NCBI RefSeq assembly: GCF_025558485.1 | Contig: NZ_CP102930.1 | Location: 1 to 64,000, forward strand | Direction: 5' to 3' | Length of the DNA stretch: 64,000 nt | Source of the DNA: Bdellovibrio bacteriovorus | GTDB lineage: Bacteria; Bdellovibrionota; Bdellovibrionia; Bdellovibrionales; Bdellovibrionaceae | Shown here: positions 19,335-26,959 of the stretch, one piece after another | How the letters are laid out: every line of letters starts with the position of its first letter | Position numbering within the stretch: position 1 is the first letter of the stretch | Notes under the pieces: model-generated | What the model was told of the DNA's origin: nothing | Databases searched by the model: none | What the model saw: only the letters and a program-made list of their open reading frames with translations | Position numbers and translations under genes: made by a program

Positions 19335-19340
19335 ATTATA
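19335..19340 (-). promoter_or_regulatory. Candidate -10 box of lepA
   Basis: TATAAT on the minus strand, 8 bases before the lepA ATG. Transcription would then begin on or next to the start codon, which would explain the lack of a ribosome site. No good -35 hexamer was found at 16-18 bases; that space is occupied by the metK terminator stem. Confidence 0.4.
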
Positions 19341-19380
19341 AATAAGAAGCGCCGAGTTGCTAGGAACAACTCGGCGCAAT
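19341..19380 (-). terminator. metK rho-independent terminator
   Basis: On the minus strand GCGCCGAGTTG and CAACTCGGCGC form a perfect 11-bp stem (19367-19377 with 19349-19359) with a 7-base loop, followed by TTCTTATTTAT. It lies 24 bases after the metK stop and just ahead of lepA, separating the two transcripts. Confidence 0.85.
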
Positions 19381-19400
19381 GATTAAGGTTTTAAAGATTT

Positions 19401-20564
19401 TTAAGCCAGCGTTTTAACGGCGTCTTTCAGTTGTTCCACCTTATTCAGGCGTTCCCAAGTGAAAGACTCTTCGTTACGACCGAAGTGACCGTAAGCCGCT
19501 GTGGGGCTGTAAATCGGTCTTAGCAGGTCCAGATCCTTCGTAATGCGAGCTGGGCGCAAATCGAAGACCTGGCGAACCGCTTTTTCCAGAACTTCCGGAC
19601 CTACTTTGCTGGTTCCGTAATCGTTCACAGTGATGCTCACCGGCTCCGCCACACCAATCGCGTAAGCAACTTGAACCAGGCAACGCTCAGCCAAACCTGC
19701 ACCCACGATATTCTTCGCAATATGACGTGATGCGTAAGCGGCAGAGCGATCCACTTTGGACGGGTCTTTACCAGAGAATGCACCACCGCCGTGAGCCCCG
19801 TGACCACCGTAAGTGTCCACGATGATCTTACGACCCGTCAGACCCGCATCCCCCATAGGGCCACCTGTTACGAAACGGCCTGTTGGGTTGATGAAGAATT
19901 TGGTTTTGGCATCAATCCACTGAGAAGGGATGGATTTTTTGATCAGCTCTTCAGTGATGAATTCTTTGATCGTCGCATTGGAAACACTGTCCGCATGCTG
20001 AGTGGAGATCACCACCGCATCAATGCGTTTTGCAATTCCATTTTCGTACTGAACAGTCACTTGAGATTTGGCATCCGGACGCAACCAATCCACCTTGTTG
20101 GCCTTGCGAAGAACTGCAAGATCTTTCACCAACTGATGAGACATGGCGATGCTTAAAGGCATCAATTCCGGAGTTTCATTCACAGCATAACCGAACATCA
20201 AACCCTGGTCGCCCGCGCCTTGATCATCAGAAAGAGTTTCTTTTACACCGACAGCGATATCCGGGGACTGCTGACCAACCGCGATCATCACGCCGCAAGT
20301 TTTGTAGTCGAAACCTTTGTCAGAGTGATCGTAGCCAATGCGCTTTACAACATCACGAGCCACCTCAGAGAAGTTTACTTTCGCAGAAGTCGTGATTTCA
20401 CCAGCAACAACAACCAAACCCGTTGTCAGCATGGTTTCACATGCCACGCGCCCCTTAGGGTCCTGAGCCAGAATAGCATCCAGGATACCGTCAGAAATTT
20501 GATCCGCCATTTTATCCGGATGGCCTTCAGATACAGATTCACTCGTAAACAAATAGTTTTTCAC
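19401..20564 (-). CDS. metK: S-adenosylmethionine synthetase
   Basis: Makes S-adenosylmethionine from methionine and ATP. The 387 residues contain the N-terminal ATP motif [18 protein letters not shown] (about 8-25), [12 protein letters not shown] (about 116-127) and the P-loop-like [16 protein letters not shown] (about 262-277). Length is standard. The start codon is GTG (20562-20564) with GAGG 11 bases upstream. That ribosome site is partly buried in a hairpin of the structured leader, and a promoter lies 103 bases upstream of the start. Confidence 0.97.
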   Translation of the reverse strand: MKNYLFTSESVSEGHPDKMADQISDGILDAILAQDPKGRVACETMLTTGLVVVAGEITTSAKVNFSEVARDVVKRIGYDHSDKGFDYKTCGVMIAVGQQSPDIAVGVKETLSDDQGAGDQGLMFGYAVNETPELMPLSIAMSHQLVKDLAVLRKANKVDWLRPDAKSQVTVQYENGIAKRIDAVVISTQHADSVSNATIKEFITEELIKKSIPSQWIDAKTKFFINPTGRFVTGGPMGDAGLTGRKIIVDTYGGHGAHGGGAFSGKDPSKVDRSAAYASRHIAKNIVGAGLAERCLVQVAYAIGVAEPVSITVNDYGTSKVGPEVLEKAVRQVFDLRPARITKDLDLLRPIYSPTAAYGHFGRNEESFTWERLNKVEQLKDAVKTLA

Positions 20565-20576
20565 AGCTTTCGTTTC

Positions 20577-20662
20577 CTCATTAGGGGAAGGTGGTTAATG
20601 AGCTCGGCCCTTCAAATAGGCCATCCTAATTCAGTCGGCAGTGCAGACCTCTTTTAGCGAGC
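20577..20662 (-). promoter_or_regulatory. Structured metK leader, candidate riboswitch
   Basis: On the minus strand the leader can fold into a multibranch structure. GCTCG (20662-20658) pairs with CGAGC (20606-20602) to close it. GGCC (20622-20619) pairs with GGCC (20609-20606). A 7-bp hairpin, CTCATTA (20602-20596) with TAATGAG (20583-20577), sequesters part of the GAGG ribosome site. The 12-base loop contains ACCT, which could pair with AGGT near the 5' end. It does not match the SAM-I consensus I know. Translational control of metK by its product is an inference. Confidence 0.5.
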
Positions 20663-20666
20663 GGCC

Positions 20667-20695
20667 AACCTAACAAAAGGGGTTCCGGGGGTCAA
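20667..20695 (-). promoter_or_regulatory. metK promoter
   Basis: TTGACC (20695-20690) and TAGGTT (20672-20667) on the minus strand are separated by exactly 17 bases, close to the housekeeping consensus. The -35 box overlaps the stop codon of the preceding gene. Expected transcription start is near 20660, giving a leader of about 96 bases. Confidence 0.6.
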
Positions 20696-21297
20696 GGGTC
20701 CTTGGGTTTGTGGTGGTAAAAATACGCCAGTTCAAGGAAAAAGACTGTAAAGCCTCCAACCAGGCCAATCAGGCCCATTCCAATCATGAACTGGGCAAGT
20801 GTTTTACCCAAAGAGCTGATAGCCGGTTCGGGCACCCAACCGCCATTTTGCAGAAAGAACATGATGATATAGGCCGCGACGCAAATGAACGTCCATGCAA
20901 TCGCATGGGTTCGGTTGGTCAGCAGCCCCACAATCAAAGGCAGCACCGCAAACCACAGCAGCGTCGGAGAGAAAAAGCCGCCAGTAAAGAAAGAAAAGGA
21001 AAACTGAAACACCATCCCGGCCAGAACCATGTTGTAGGCCGCAGCCGCCATGGAACCGGTCACCCGGTAAACCACCGGCGACAGGGCATGAATGATCGAA
21101 CAGGTGAAGCCGATCCGGGCCAACACAGGCTGTTCCACAAAAAATAAGGAAATCAAACTATAGGTCCACATCAACAGACCCGTAAGAACCGTGATAAGAA
21201 CCAGCAGGCGGCCCTTATAATGACGAACCAAACCGTCCTCTTTGACATCCAAAGAGAACAAACTGGCGCCCCAATGCAGTCGATTTTCCTGTTCCAA
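20692..21297 (-). CDS. Orphan six-helix membrane protein
   Basis: A 201-residue integral membrane protein with about six hydrophobic helices (roughly 32-54, 60-80, 84-104, 112-126, 130-150, 168-190), short loops and a cytoplasmic N-terminus. The pattern resembles the membrane sensor domain found at the N-terminus of some bacterial histidine kinases, but no kinase or other output domain follows; the protein ends shortly after the last helix with HHKPKDP. The start is taken as TTG (21297); no ribosome site is clear, so the start is uncertain. Function unknown. Confidence 0.6.
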   Translation of the reverse strand: MEQENRLHWGASLFSLDVKEDGLVRHYKGRLLVLITVLTGLLMWTYSLISLFFVEQPVLARIGFTCSIIHALSPVVYRVTGSMAAAAYNMVLAGMVFQFSFSFFTGGFFSPTLLWFAVLPLIVGLLTNRTHAIAWTFICVAAYIIMFFLQNGGWVPEPAISSLGKTLAQFMIGMGLIGLVGGFTVFFLELAYFYHHKPKDP

Positions 21298-21311
21298 GCA
21301 ACGTTCCAGAC

Positions 21312-21339
21312 AAAAAAAGAGGTGGATAAGCCCACCTCT
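21312..21339 (-). terminator. hpf rho-independent terminator
   Basis: On the minus strand AGAGGTGG (21339-21332) pairs with CCACCTCT (21325-21318) around a 6-base loop, followed by an uninterrupted T run. It lies about 37 bases after the hpf stop. Confidence 0.85.
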
Positions 21340-21375
21340 CTATTATAGTTCGCCGCTACAAAAATTGCACGAAAA

Positions 21376-21726
21376 TCAGGCCGCCTTTTTCCAGCGCGCA
21401 AATGTCTCGTGACGAGTCTCTTTTGTGCTTTCCGGTTTTTTATGATCTTTGAATTGTTTGTTCACTTTCAGGAATTGTTTTTCCAGTTTTTCCGCCACGG
21501 AATCCACAACACTGTACACATCCGGGCCGTAAGCCGTTGCCTTAAAATACTTCTCACGGGTATTTACGGAAATCTCAACGCAGAATTCATTCTTCTGCTT
21601 ACTGAAATACACGCTGCCGTAACCTTCTTTAAGCAGGAAGCGCCCGACCTCTGACATTTTTTCTTCTGTGTAGTTTACCAGGGAATCGGAGTGATCGAGA
21701 TGCTTAAAGGTATAGTTGAGTTTCAT
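21376..21726 (-). CDS. hpf: Ribosome hibernation factor (HPF/RaiA family)
   Basis: Binds the 30S decoding site of idle ribosomes and promotes dimerisation or silencing. The 116 residues match the short HPF/RaiA domain: N-terminal MKLNYTFKHLDHSDSLVNYTEEK, an alpha-beta-beta-beta-alpha pattern with FCVEISVNTREKYFKATAYGPD... in the middle, and the C-terminal helix KLEKQFLKVNKQFKDHKK. The C-terminal dimerisation domain of long HPF is absent. A strong ribosome site (AAGGAG) precedes the ATG. The upstream motif at 21778-21806 has a flagellar-sigma-like -10, fitting expression in non-growing attack-phase cells. Confidence 0.93.
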   Translation of the reverse strand: MKLNYTFKHLDHSDSLVNYTEEKMSEVGRFLLKEGYGSVYFSKQKNEFCVEISVNTREKYFKATAYGPDVYSVVDSVAEKLEKQFLKVNKQFKDHKKPESTKETRHETFARWKKAA

Positions 21727-21777
21727 GTTTTCTCCTTCTTGGCCCCTTTCAAGGCCTTGGTTTTCGTACCTGGACTT

Positions 21778-21806
21778 CTTATCGGTCCAGCCGGACTAAA
21801 GATGAG
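21778..21806 (-). promoter_or_regulatory. FliA-like promoter of hpf
   Basis: On the minus strand CTCATCTTTAGTC, 8 bases, then CCGATAAG. The -10 half matches the flagellar sigma-28 type GCCGATAA. The same two blocks with the same 8-base spacing occur at 22307-22335. Predicted transcription start is about 45 bases before the hpf ATG. Confidence 0.55.
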
Positions 21807-21820
21807 CCCTATTTTGAGAC

Positions 21821-22300
21821 TCATTTGGATTTTCTTTGGGTTAATAGACAGGCCTTAAAAATTTCAACATCCTGCTGATTTTTAAGATATTTTGCCACCG
21901 GGGTCATAGAAGCATAGGCCTCCTGACACTGACCTCGACTGAATTCCAATTTGGCGTCAAAGTAAGAATCCCTCAAAGCTGCGGGCAAACGGTCCACCGT
22001 GCGGGGCTCAGCCTCCCCGGTTTCGATTTTGCGTTTGTATTCGCGCAAAGCCTCTTCAGACTTGCGACGCAGCTCACGGATATCAGAATAACGGGGAACA
22101 TGCGGAGGGATCTTTTTGGACGCTTCCAGTGCCCCTTCATAGTTCCCGGCCAGGAAATAGCTTTCCGCCCGCTCCATGCGGGTGGCGATATCCGCCGGAT
22201 CTATTTTTTTATTTGAAGAGCCAAATGGGTTGGCAAGAATTCCCAAGGACAGCCCGGCAAGGGCTACAGCATAAATGGCGAATTGCGCTGGCTTGATCAT
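21821..22300 (-). CDS. Small secreted or anchored repeat protein
   Basis: A 159-residue protein with an N-terminal hydrophobic segment (about 5-24; signal peptide or anchor, with ILANPFGSS around a possible cleavage site). The rest is helical and TPR/SEL-like in pattern: RMERAESYFLAGNYEGALEA at 41-60 resembles one TPR motif. No family is named. The ATG at 22300 is only 6 bases from a FliA-like -10 box, so the transcript is probably leaderless. Its promoter motif is shared with hpf downstream, which suggests co-expression. Confidence 0.75.
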   Translation of the reverse strand: MIKPAQFAIYAVALAGLSLGILANPFGSSNKKIDPADIATRMERAESYFLAGNYEGALEASKKIPPHVPRYSDIRELRRKSEEALREYKRKIETGEAEPRTVDRLPAALRDSYFDAKLEFSRGQCQEAYASMTPVAKYLKNQQDVEIFKACLLTQRKSK

Positions 22301-22306
22301 AGGAAA

Positions 22307-22335
22307 CTTATCGGAAATCCCCGACTAAAGATGAG
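22307..22335 (-). promoter_or_regulatory. FliA-like promoter, second copy
   Basis: On the minus strand CTCATCTTTAGTC, 8 bases, then CCGATAAG, identical in both blocks to the motif in front of hpf. The -10 ends 6 bases before the ATG at 22300, so translation would start at or next to the first transcribed base. Confidence 0.55.
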
Positions 22336-22396
22336 GATATTCCATGTTCCAATTCGAGAATCGGGCGAAGAAAAAAGCTCACTTCGCCCGGAGTGC

Positions 22397-22972
22397 TTAC
22401 AGGTTCACCATTTTTTTATAATACTCCAGCAGCTTTTTGGCCCCGTGAAGCAAGTTGGCTTCCCAATCATTGTGCGCATTATGATCTGCACCGTCGGTGA
22501 TATATTTTAAAGAAATCAACTGCACGTTCATTTTGCGGCAGACTTTCGCCAGCGCATAACCTTCCATATCCACCAGATCGCAGGCCACTTTCGGAGTTCC
22601 TGTTTCAAACGCATCACCGGTTCCACAAATGCCAGAACTTAATTCCGGGAAATAGGGAATCAAATCAATGGCCCCCGGCAAAGGATCAAAAGGAGTTTCT
22701 CCAACCTTGAAACCCAACGGGGAAATGTCCATGTCTCTTTGCACGAAACTGGAAACCTCCACCAGATCATGCGTCTGAAAACGCGAACTGCCCGCCGTCC
22801 CCAGATTGATCATCACTTTGCATTTCGTCTTGTGAATCGCTTCCAAAGCCGCATAAGTGGCATTCACTTTACCGATACCGGAATAAATAACAGGAATATT
22901 TTCTTTTTCAAAAAGCCCCTGTGACTCTCCGGGAAGAGCCATGATCAGAGCCACGTCATTAATATTGAACAA
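22397..22972 (-). CDS. MTA/SAH-type nucleosidase
   Basis: A 191-residue phosphorylase/nucleosidase superfamily protein. Family landmarks are the N-terminal ALIMALPGESQ strand-turn, the GIGKVNATYAALEAI segment (about 33-47), INLGTAGS (about 56-63), the substrate-binding DMEGYALAKV (about 134-143) and a late catalytic Asp in ITDGADHNAHND (about 157-168). It probably cleaves methylthioadenosine or S-adenosylhomocysteine, releasing adenine. That fits the overlap (14 bases) with apt, which salvages adenine, and metK nearby. It is shorter than the usual 230 residues; a futalosine- or other nucleoside-specific role is possible. Confidence 0.8.
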   Translation of the reverse strand: MFNINDVALIMALPGESQGLFEKENIPVIYSGIGKVNATYAALEAIHKTKCKVMINLGTAGSSRFQTHDLVEVSSFVQRDMDISPLGFKVGETPFDPLPGAIDLIPYFPELSSGICGTGDAFETGTPKVACDLVDMEGYALAKVCRKMNVQLISLKYITDGADHNAHNDWEANLLHGAKKLLEYYKKMVNL

Positions 22973-23456
22973 GGGAAAAGACCTCTTCGTTTTTAAACTT
23001 CATCTGATTCAGGAATGTCAGGTTCACCAGAACCGCCACCCCTTCCACCGAATACCCCGCAGCCTGACTTAAATCAATCGCCGCCTGCAACGTGCCACCA
23101 GTGGCCAGAACATCATCGACGATCATGATGTTGCCCTGCCCCAGCGGAAGCTCAATTTCCGCAGAACCATATTCCAAAGCATAAGAGACTCTTTTGGTTG
23201 GTGGCGGCAACTTCCCCGCCTTGCGAATCGGCAGAAACCCTTTGCCATGTGTCGCTGCCAAATGAGCCGCCAAAATAAATCCACGAGATTCAATTCCCGC
23301 AAAATAATCCACTTTTGCCAGATCAATCCGCTGCACCAGATGACGGGAAACAAAATTCATAGCCTCAGCATTTTGCAGCAACGGCGACATGTCCCGAAAA
23401 AGAATCCCCGGCTTAGGAAAATCCGGCACATCCCGAATAAGACTTTTAATATCCAT
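22959..23456 (-). CDS. apt: Adenine phosphoribosyltransferase
   Basis: Converts adenine and PRPP to AMP. At 165 residues it is standard length, with N-terminal IRDVPDFPKPGILFRDMSPLL (two halves of the Apt signature), GIESRGFILAAHLA (about 54-67), a KLPPPT flexible loop (about 82-87) and the PRPP-binding motif IMIVDDVLATGGTLQAA (about 111-127). It overlaps the nucleosidase gene and is probably cotranscribed with it. Confidence 0.96.
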   Translation of the reverse strand: MDIKSLIRDVPDFPKPGILFRDMSPLLQNAEAMNFVSRHLVQRIDLAKVDYFAGIESRGFILAAHLAATHGKGFLPIRKAGKLPPPTKRVSYALEYGSAEIELPLGQGNIMIVDDVLATGGTLQAAIDLSQAAGYSVEGVAVLVNLTFLNQMKFKNEEVFSLVQY

Positions 23457-23531
23457 AAAAACTCCCCGATCAAACCCTTATCAAGGTCATCCAAAGCCCA
23501 CCTTTAAGGTTATCAATAAGATCAACCTAAA

Positions 23532-23624
23532 GGTTGGTCAAAACGGTTCAGCTGCAAGGCGGAGGGACCTCCCGCAGCGCAGGCGTGCTCCAAGCACGTA
23601 TCAGATGAGCCGTTTTCACCAACC
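23532..23624. repeat. Cloverleaf-like palindromic element after rpoN
   Basis: A 93-base element bounded by GGTTGGTCAAAACGG (23532-23546) and CCGTTTTCACCAACC (23610-23624), which pair over 15 positions with one mismatch. Inside are two further hairpins: GCGG-AGG/CCTCCCGC (about 23559-23575) and CGTGCT-CCA-AGCACG (23584-23598). It begins 5 bases past the rpoN stop and lies 75 bases before apt. It could be a REP/MITE-type repeat, an RNA element or an unusual terminator; no second copy was seen in this window. Confidence 0.6.
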
Positions 23625-23629
23625 GCGCC

Positions 23630-25066
23630 CTAGAAGTATTTTTTGCGTTGTGATGATGGTAGGATCTTCAGCATATCACGGTATTTGGCCACCGTTCGAC
23701 GTGCGATCTGAATGCCTTCGACCTTCAAAAGATCCACGATCTTCTGATCAGACAAAGGATTCTTCGGATCTTCCTTGGCCACCAGATCCTTGATTTTGAT
23801 TTTCACTGACTCGGAAGCCAATGAATCTCCATCAGAAGAGCTGATACCGGAATTAAAGAAGTATTTAAGCTCGTAAATACCCTGCGGCGTGTGCACATAT
23901 TTCGCCGTCGTCACACGGCTGACCGTGGATTCGTGCATACCGATGTCATTGGCGATATCACGCAGAACCATCGGTTTTAAGTGCTCAGAACCCTTTTCAA
24001 AGAACTCGCGCTGATGCTTCACGATAGACTCAGTCACTTTGTAGATCGTGCGCTGTCTTTGATGGATGGACTTGATCAGCCAAACTGCCGAGCGCAGCTT
24101 TTCCTGAATATAATCCTGGGTTTTATCACCGGTGGTTTTACCACCTTTAAGCATGTTTTTATAGAAGTTGGAAATCTTCAGACGAGGCAATCCATCCTCG
24201 TTCAGGGAAACAACGTAGTCGTCCCCCACTTTGTAAACGTAAACGTCCGGAGTCACATAGTGCGTGTCACTGCTGACAAACGCACGGCCCGGCTTGGGGT
24301 CCATCGCATAGATGATCTTGCAGATCTCAACGATGTCTTCCACGTCACGGTTCAGGGCTTTGGCAATCGCCTCGTAGTTTTTCTTTTCCAGATCCTTGAC
24401 GTGATTTTTAATCAGCGTCACCAGATCATGGGTGTCTTCTTCCATGTGTTTGGCCTGAATCAGAAGACACTCCTGCAGATCCCTGGCACCCACACCTGGG
24501 GGATCAAATTCGTGAATCAAAGTCAGGGTATCCTCCAGCAGGGACAGATCCACTTTTTCCTCTTCCGCGATTTGCTCCAGAGGAACTTTGATATAACCGT
24601 CATCGTCGATAGCACCGATCAGGGCGTCTGCGGCTCTTTCCTCTTCTTCAGAAAAGCCGTTCATTTTCACTTGCCAGTAAAGGTGATCATGCAGGGTTTG
24701 AGACGCTGTGATGACGTTCTCATAGTTCATGATTTCTTCAGAACCTGCCATACCGGATTGAGGCGGTTTTTGATTGGCTTCGATGTAGGATTCCCACTCG
24801 AATTCGTCCTGTTTTTGCGGATCCTGAATATTCTGCTGGTCCGGGGCTTCGGAGTGTTCAACTTCGTTGGCAGCTTCCTTGGTGCGCTGAAGGTCTTCAT
24901 CCTTCAGGGCGGATTCCGCCTCTTCCAGAATTGGGTTTTCTTCCAGCTCCGAGCGAACAGCCGATTCCAACTCCATACGCGACATCTGCAAAAGCTTGAT
25001 GGCCTGTTGCAGCTGCGGAGTGATTACCAGAGACTGGCTCAGGTTCATCGTCTGTCGAAGAGCCAT
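23630..25066 (-). CDS. rpoN: RNA polymerase sigma-54 factor
   Basis: Alternative sigma factor that needs AAA+ activators; one such activator is encoded at 60336. The 478 residues have the Gln/Leu-rich region I (LVITPQLQQAIKLLQMSRME, about 14-33), an acidic region II (about 50-110), the core-binding domain, the HTH region and the C-terminal RpoN box ARRTVAKYR (about 455-463). It follows lptB as in many proteobacteria. Confidence 0.97.
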   Translation of the reverse strand: MALRQTMNLSQSLVITPQLQQAIKLLQMSRMELESAVRSELEENPILEEAESALKDEDLQRTKEAANEVEHSEAPDQQNIQDPQKQDEFEWESYIEANQKPPQSGMAGSEEIMNYENVITASQTLHDHLYWQVKMNGFSEEEERAADALIGAIDDDGYIKVPLEQIAEEEKVDLSLLEDTLTLIHEFDPPGVGARDLQECLLIQAKHMEEDTHDLVTLIKNHVKDLEKKNYEAIAKALNRDVEDIVEICKIIYAMDPKPGRAFVSSDTHYVTPDVYVYKVGDDYVVSLNEDGLPRLKISNFYKNMLKGGKTTGDKTQDYIQEKLRSAVWLIKSIHQRQRTIYKVTESIVKHQREFFEKGSEHLKPMVLRDIANDIGMHESTVSRVTTAKYVHTPQGIYELKYFFNSGISSSDGDSLASESVKIKIKDLVAKEDPKNPLSDQKIVDLLKVEGIQIARRTVAKYRDMLKILPSSQRKKYF

Positions 25067-25123
25067 TAAAATTTCCCTTTCCCATGAAACTGCTGAGCTG
25101 GAGACAGGCTGTCTCTGTCAGCT

Positions 25124-25846
25124 TTACAGCTTAAAGTTTTCGCCGAGATAGAACTTACGTGCCAATTCGGAATTTGCAATTTCATCTGAACTTCCGCTGA
25201 CCTGGATCTTCCCGTCCTTCAGTATATAAGCATAATCACAAATGCCCAAAGTCTCACGCACGTTGTGATCGGTAATAAGAACTCCTATACCTTTGGCCTT
25301 AAGTTCGCGGATGATATTCTGAATATCGGCGACCGCGATGGGGTCAATCCCCGCAAACGGTTCATCCAGAAGAATGAACTTCGGTGATCCCGCCAAAGCC
25401 CGGGCAATCTCCACACGACGGCGCTCCCCCCCGGACAGGGCATAACCGTAACTGTCGCGGATATGGCCAACGTGGAAGTCCCCGATAAGCTGCTCCAATC
25501 GTTCCGAACGCTGAGCGCCCGAATAACCATGGGCTTCCAAAGCCACAGTGATATTTTCCGCCACTGTTAGTTTACGGAAAATGCTGGGTTCCTGCGCCAG
25601 ATAACTCAAGCCCACGCGAGCCCTTTTATACATGGGTTCTTGCGTGATGTTCACTTCATCCAGATTGATTGAACCCGCGTCCGGCTGGACCAGCCCCACC
25701 ACCATGTAAAAGGACGTGGTTTTCCCTGCCCCATTGGGCCCCAGCAGACCGACCACCTGGCCGGATTCCACAGAGAAAGACGCGCCATCAACGACTTTGC
25801 GCTTTTTGAAGGATTTGGAAATGTCTTTGATGGTGAGCATGCTCAT
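25124..25846 (-). CDS. lptB: LPS export ABC ATPase LptB
   Basis: Cytoplasmic ATPase that powers lipopolysaccharide extraction with LptFG. The 240 residues carry Walker [12 protein letters not shown] (about 35-45), Q-loop [12 protein letters not shown], signature [15 protein letters not shown] (about 138-152), Walker [14 protein letters not shown] (about 157-169) and H-loop ITDHNVRE. These are the standard LptB variants. It overlaps the LptC-A gene by 4 bases and precedes rpoN, the usual neighbour. Confidence 0.96.
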   Translation of the reverse strand: MSMLTIKDISKSFKKRKVVDGASFSVESGQVVGLLGPNGAGKTTSFYMVVGLVQPDAGSINLDEVNITQEPMYKRARVGLSYLAQEPSIFRKLTVAENITVALEAHGYSGAQRSERLEQLIGDFHVGHIRDSYGYALSGGERRRVEIARALAGSPKFILLDEPFAGIDPIAVADIQNIIRELKAKGIGVLITDHNVRETLGICDYAYILKDGKIQVSGSSDEIANSELARKFYLGENFKL

Positions 25847-26844
25847 TGGTCTTTATTCTCCACCTTGGCCCGTACTCTTTCTACCTTAACCTTTTTTCCG
25901 CCATCGAGAAAGATGATTTCCTCACCCGTCAGTTCATCATTATTTTGAATCACTTTAGGACGGCCCTTGAAGGTGTATTTATTGGTCAGCAGGTCCAGAT
26001 CCACATTTTCTGCGGTCGCAAACTTATCCACATCACTGACGCGAACCCCGCCTTTGATGGCCACAGAGCTTAAAATATCAGCTCCCTTGCCGTACAAGAA
26101 CGAGGCCTCGGGCCCCTCAAGTTTCATATTATCGTAGCTCATGCGCACGGCCCCCAGAAAACGGGCCTCACGATTTTTACCGCTGAACTCTGCCCCGTCA
26201 GCCACGATATCGAAGGCTTTTCCATCCTTCATTGGCTTTTGTGCGGTCACGCGTTTTTCGATCAGCATCTTGGACTGATCCACCAGCACTTTCATGCTGG
26301 CCCCCTTCAGGAACAAAGCGGCCCCGGAAGCATCACGGGGACCTTCCATCACCACCTGTTCAGGACTTTCGATACGACGGGTTTTCGAGGAATAGAAAAT
26401 AGCCGGAGTTTTGAAAATATAGCCGTTCTCGGACTTCGTAACCACGTTGCCGATGACACTGAGGTCCTTCGATTTGGAATCAATCGACCCCTCGTCACCG
26501 GTCACGGTGAATTCCACTTTTTCCTTGTTATAGAAAAGTACACGCACTTGCTTCAGCTTCCAGGTGCCTTCGCCCTGATTGCCTTCGGCGGAAACTGCAA
26601 ACAATTCCCAGTCACGATTGCCGGACTGGCTTTCCACCAAATGCACGCCGCCCATGCGCTGCTCTGCCAGACTGGAAGGGGCCGGGGCATCTTTGTTCTT
26701 TTTGGCTTCCGCCTTTTGGCGCTCCACGCGTGCGCGGACTTCCGCTTCGTCCTCATGCTCCAGACGAGCCGGGAAAATGATAAGAATCTCGACAAACAAT
26801 GCGAGAAGCAGAACCAGAAAAATAATATTCTTATATTTACCCAT
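25843..26844 (-). CDS. LptC-LptA-like fusion protein
   Basis: Periplasmic bridge protein for lipopolysaccharide transport. The 333 residues have one N-terminal membrane anchor (about 7-26), a charged linker (33-58), an LptC-like beta-jellyroll region (about 65-190, with [10 protein letters not shown] and [18 protein letters not shown]) and a second OstA/LptA-like region (about 195-325, ending [20 protein letters not shown]). Separate LptC and LptA proteins are about 190 and 180 residues, so the length fits a fusion. No separate lptA is seen before lptB. The two-domain reading is an inference from pattern and length. Confidence 0.8.
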   Translation of the reverse strand: MGKYKNIIFLVLLLALFVEILIIFPARLEHEDEAEVRARVERQKAEAKKNKDAPAPSSLAEQRMGGVHLVESQSGNRDWELFAVSAEGNQGEGTWKLKQVRVLFYNKEKVEFTVTGDEGSIDSKSKDLSVIGNVVTKSENGYIFKTPAIFYSSKTRRIESPEQVVMEGPRDASGAALFLKGASMKVLVDQSKMLIEKRVTAQKPMKDGKAFDIVADGAEFSGKNREARFLGAVRMSYDNMKLEGPEASFLYGKGADILSSVAIKGGVRVSDVDKFATAENVDLDLLTNKYTFKGRPKVIQNNDELTGEEIIFLDGGKKVKVERVRAKVENKDQ

Positions 26845-26920
26845 AGATGAAAGAAAGCTTAAACCATCCCGCAGGATCGGTCAAAAAGGATCGCCTAGCC
26901 GGGCTGCACAGAGCGAAAAG

Positions 26921-26948
26921 AAAAAGGCCCGGGAATCCCGGGCCTTTT
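26921..26948. terminator. Terminator of the gliding operon
   Basis: AAGGCCCGGG (26924-26933) and CCCGGGCCTT (26937-26946) form a perfect 10-bp stem with a 3-base loop. A-rich and T-rich flanks allow function on both strands. On the minus strand it follows the last gliding motor gene (stop at 26960) and precedes the LptC-A gene. Confidence 0.85.
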
Positions 26949-26959
26949 GTGTTTCGTAT

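Noticed and set aside
17371-19341. 656-codon open frame antisense to lepA
   Set aside because: It lies opposite a full-length conserved gene and its product is low in order and family features; it is a codon-bias shadow.
20565-20691. SAM-I riboswitch before metK
   Set aside because: The conserved SAM-I core is not seen; the leader is reported as an unclassified structure instead.
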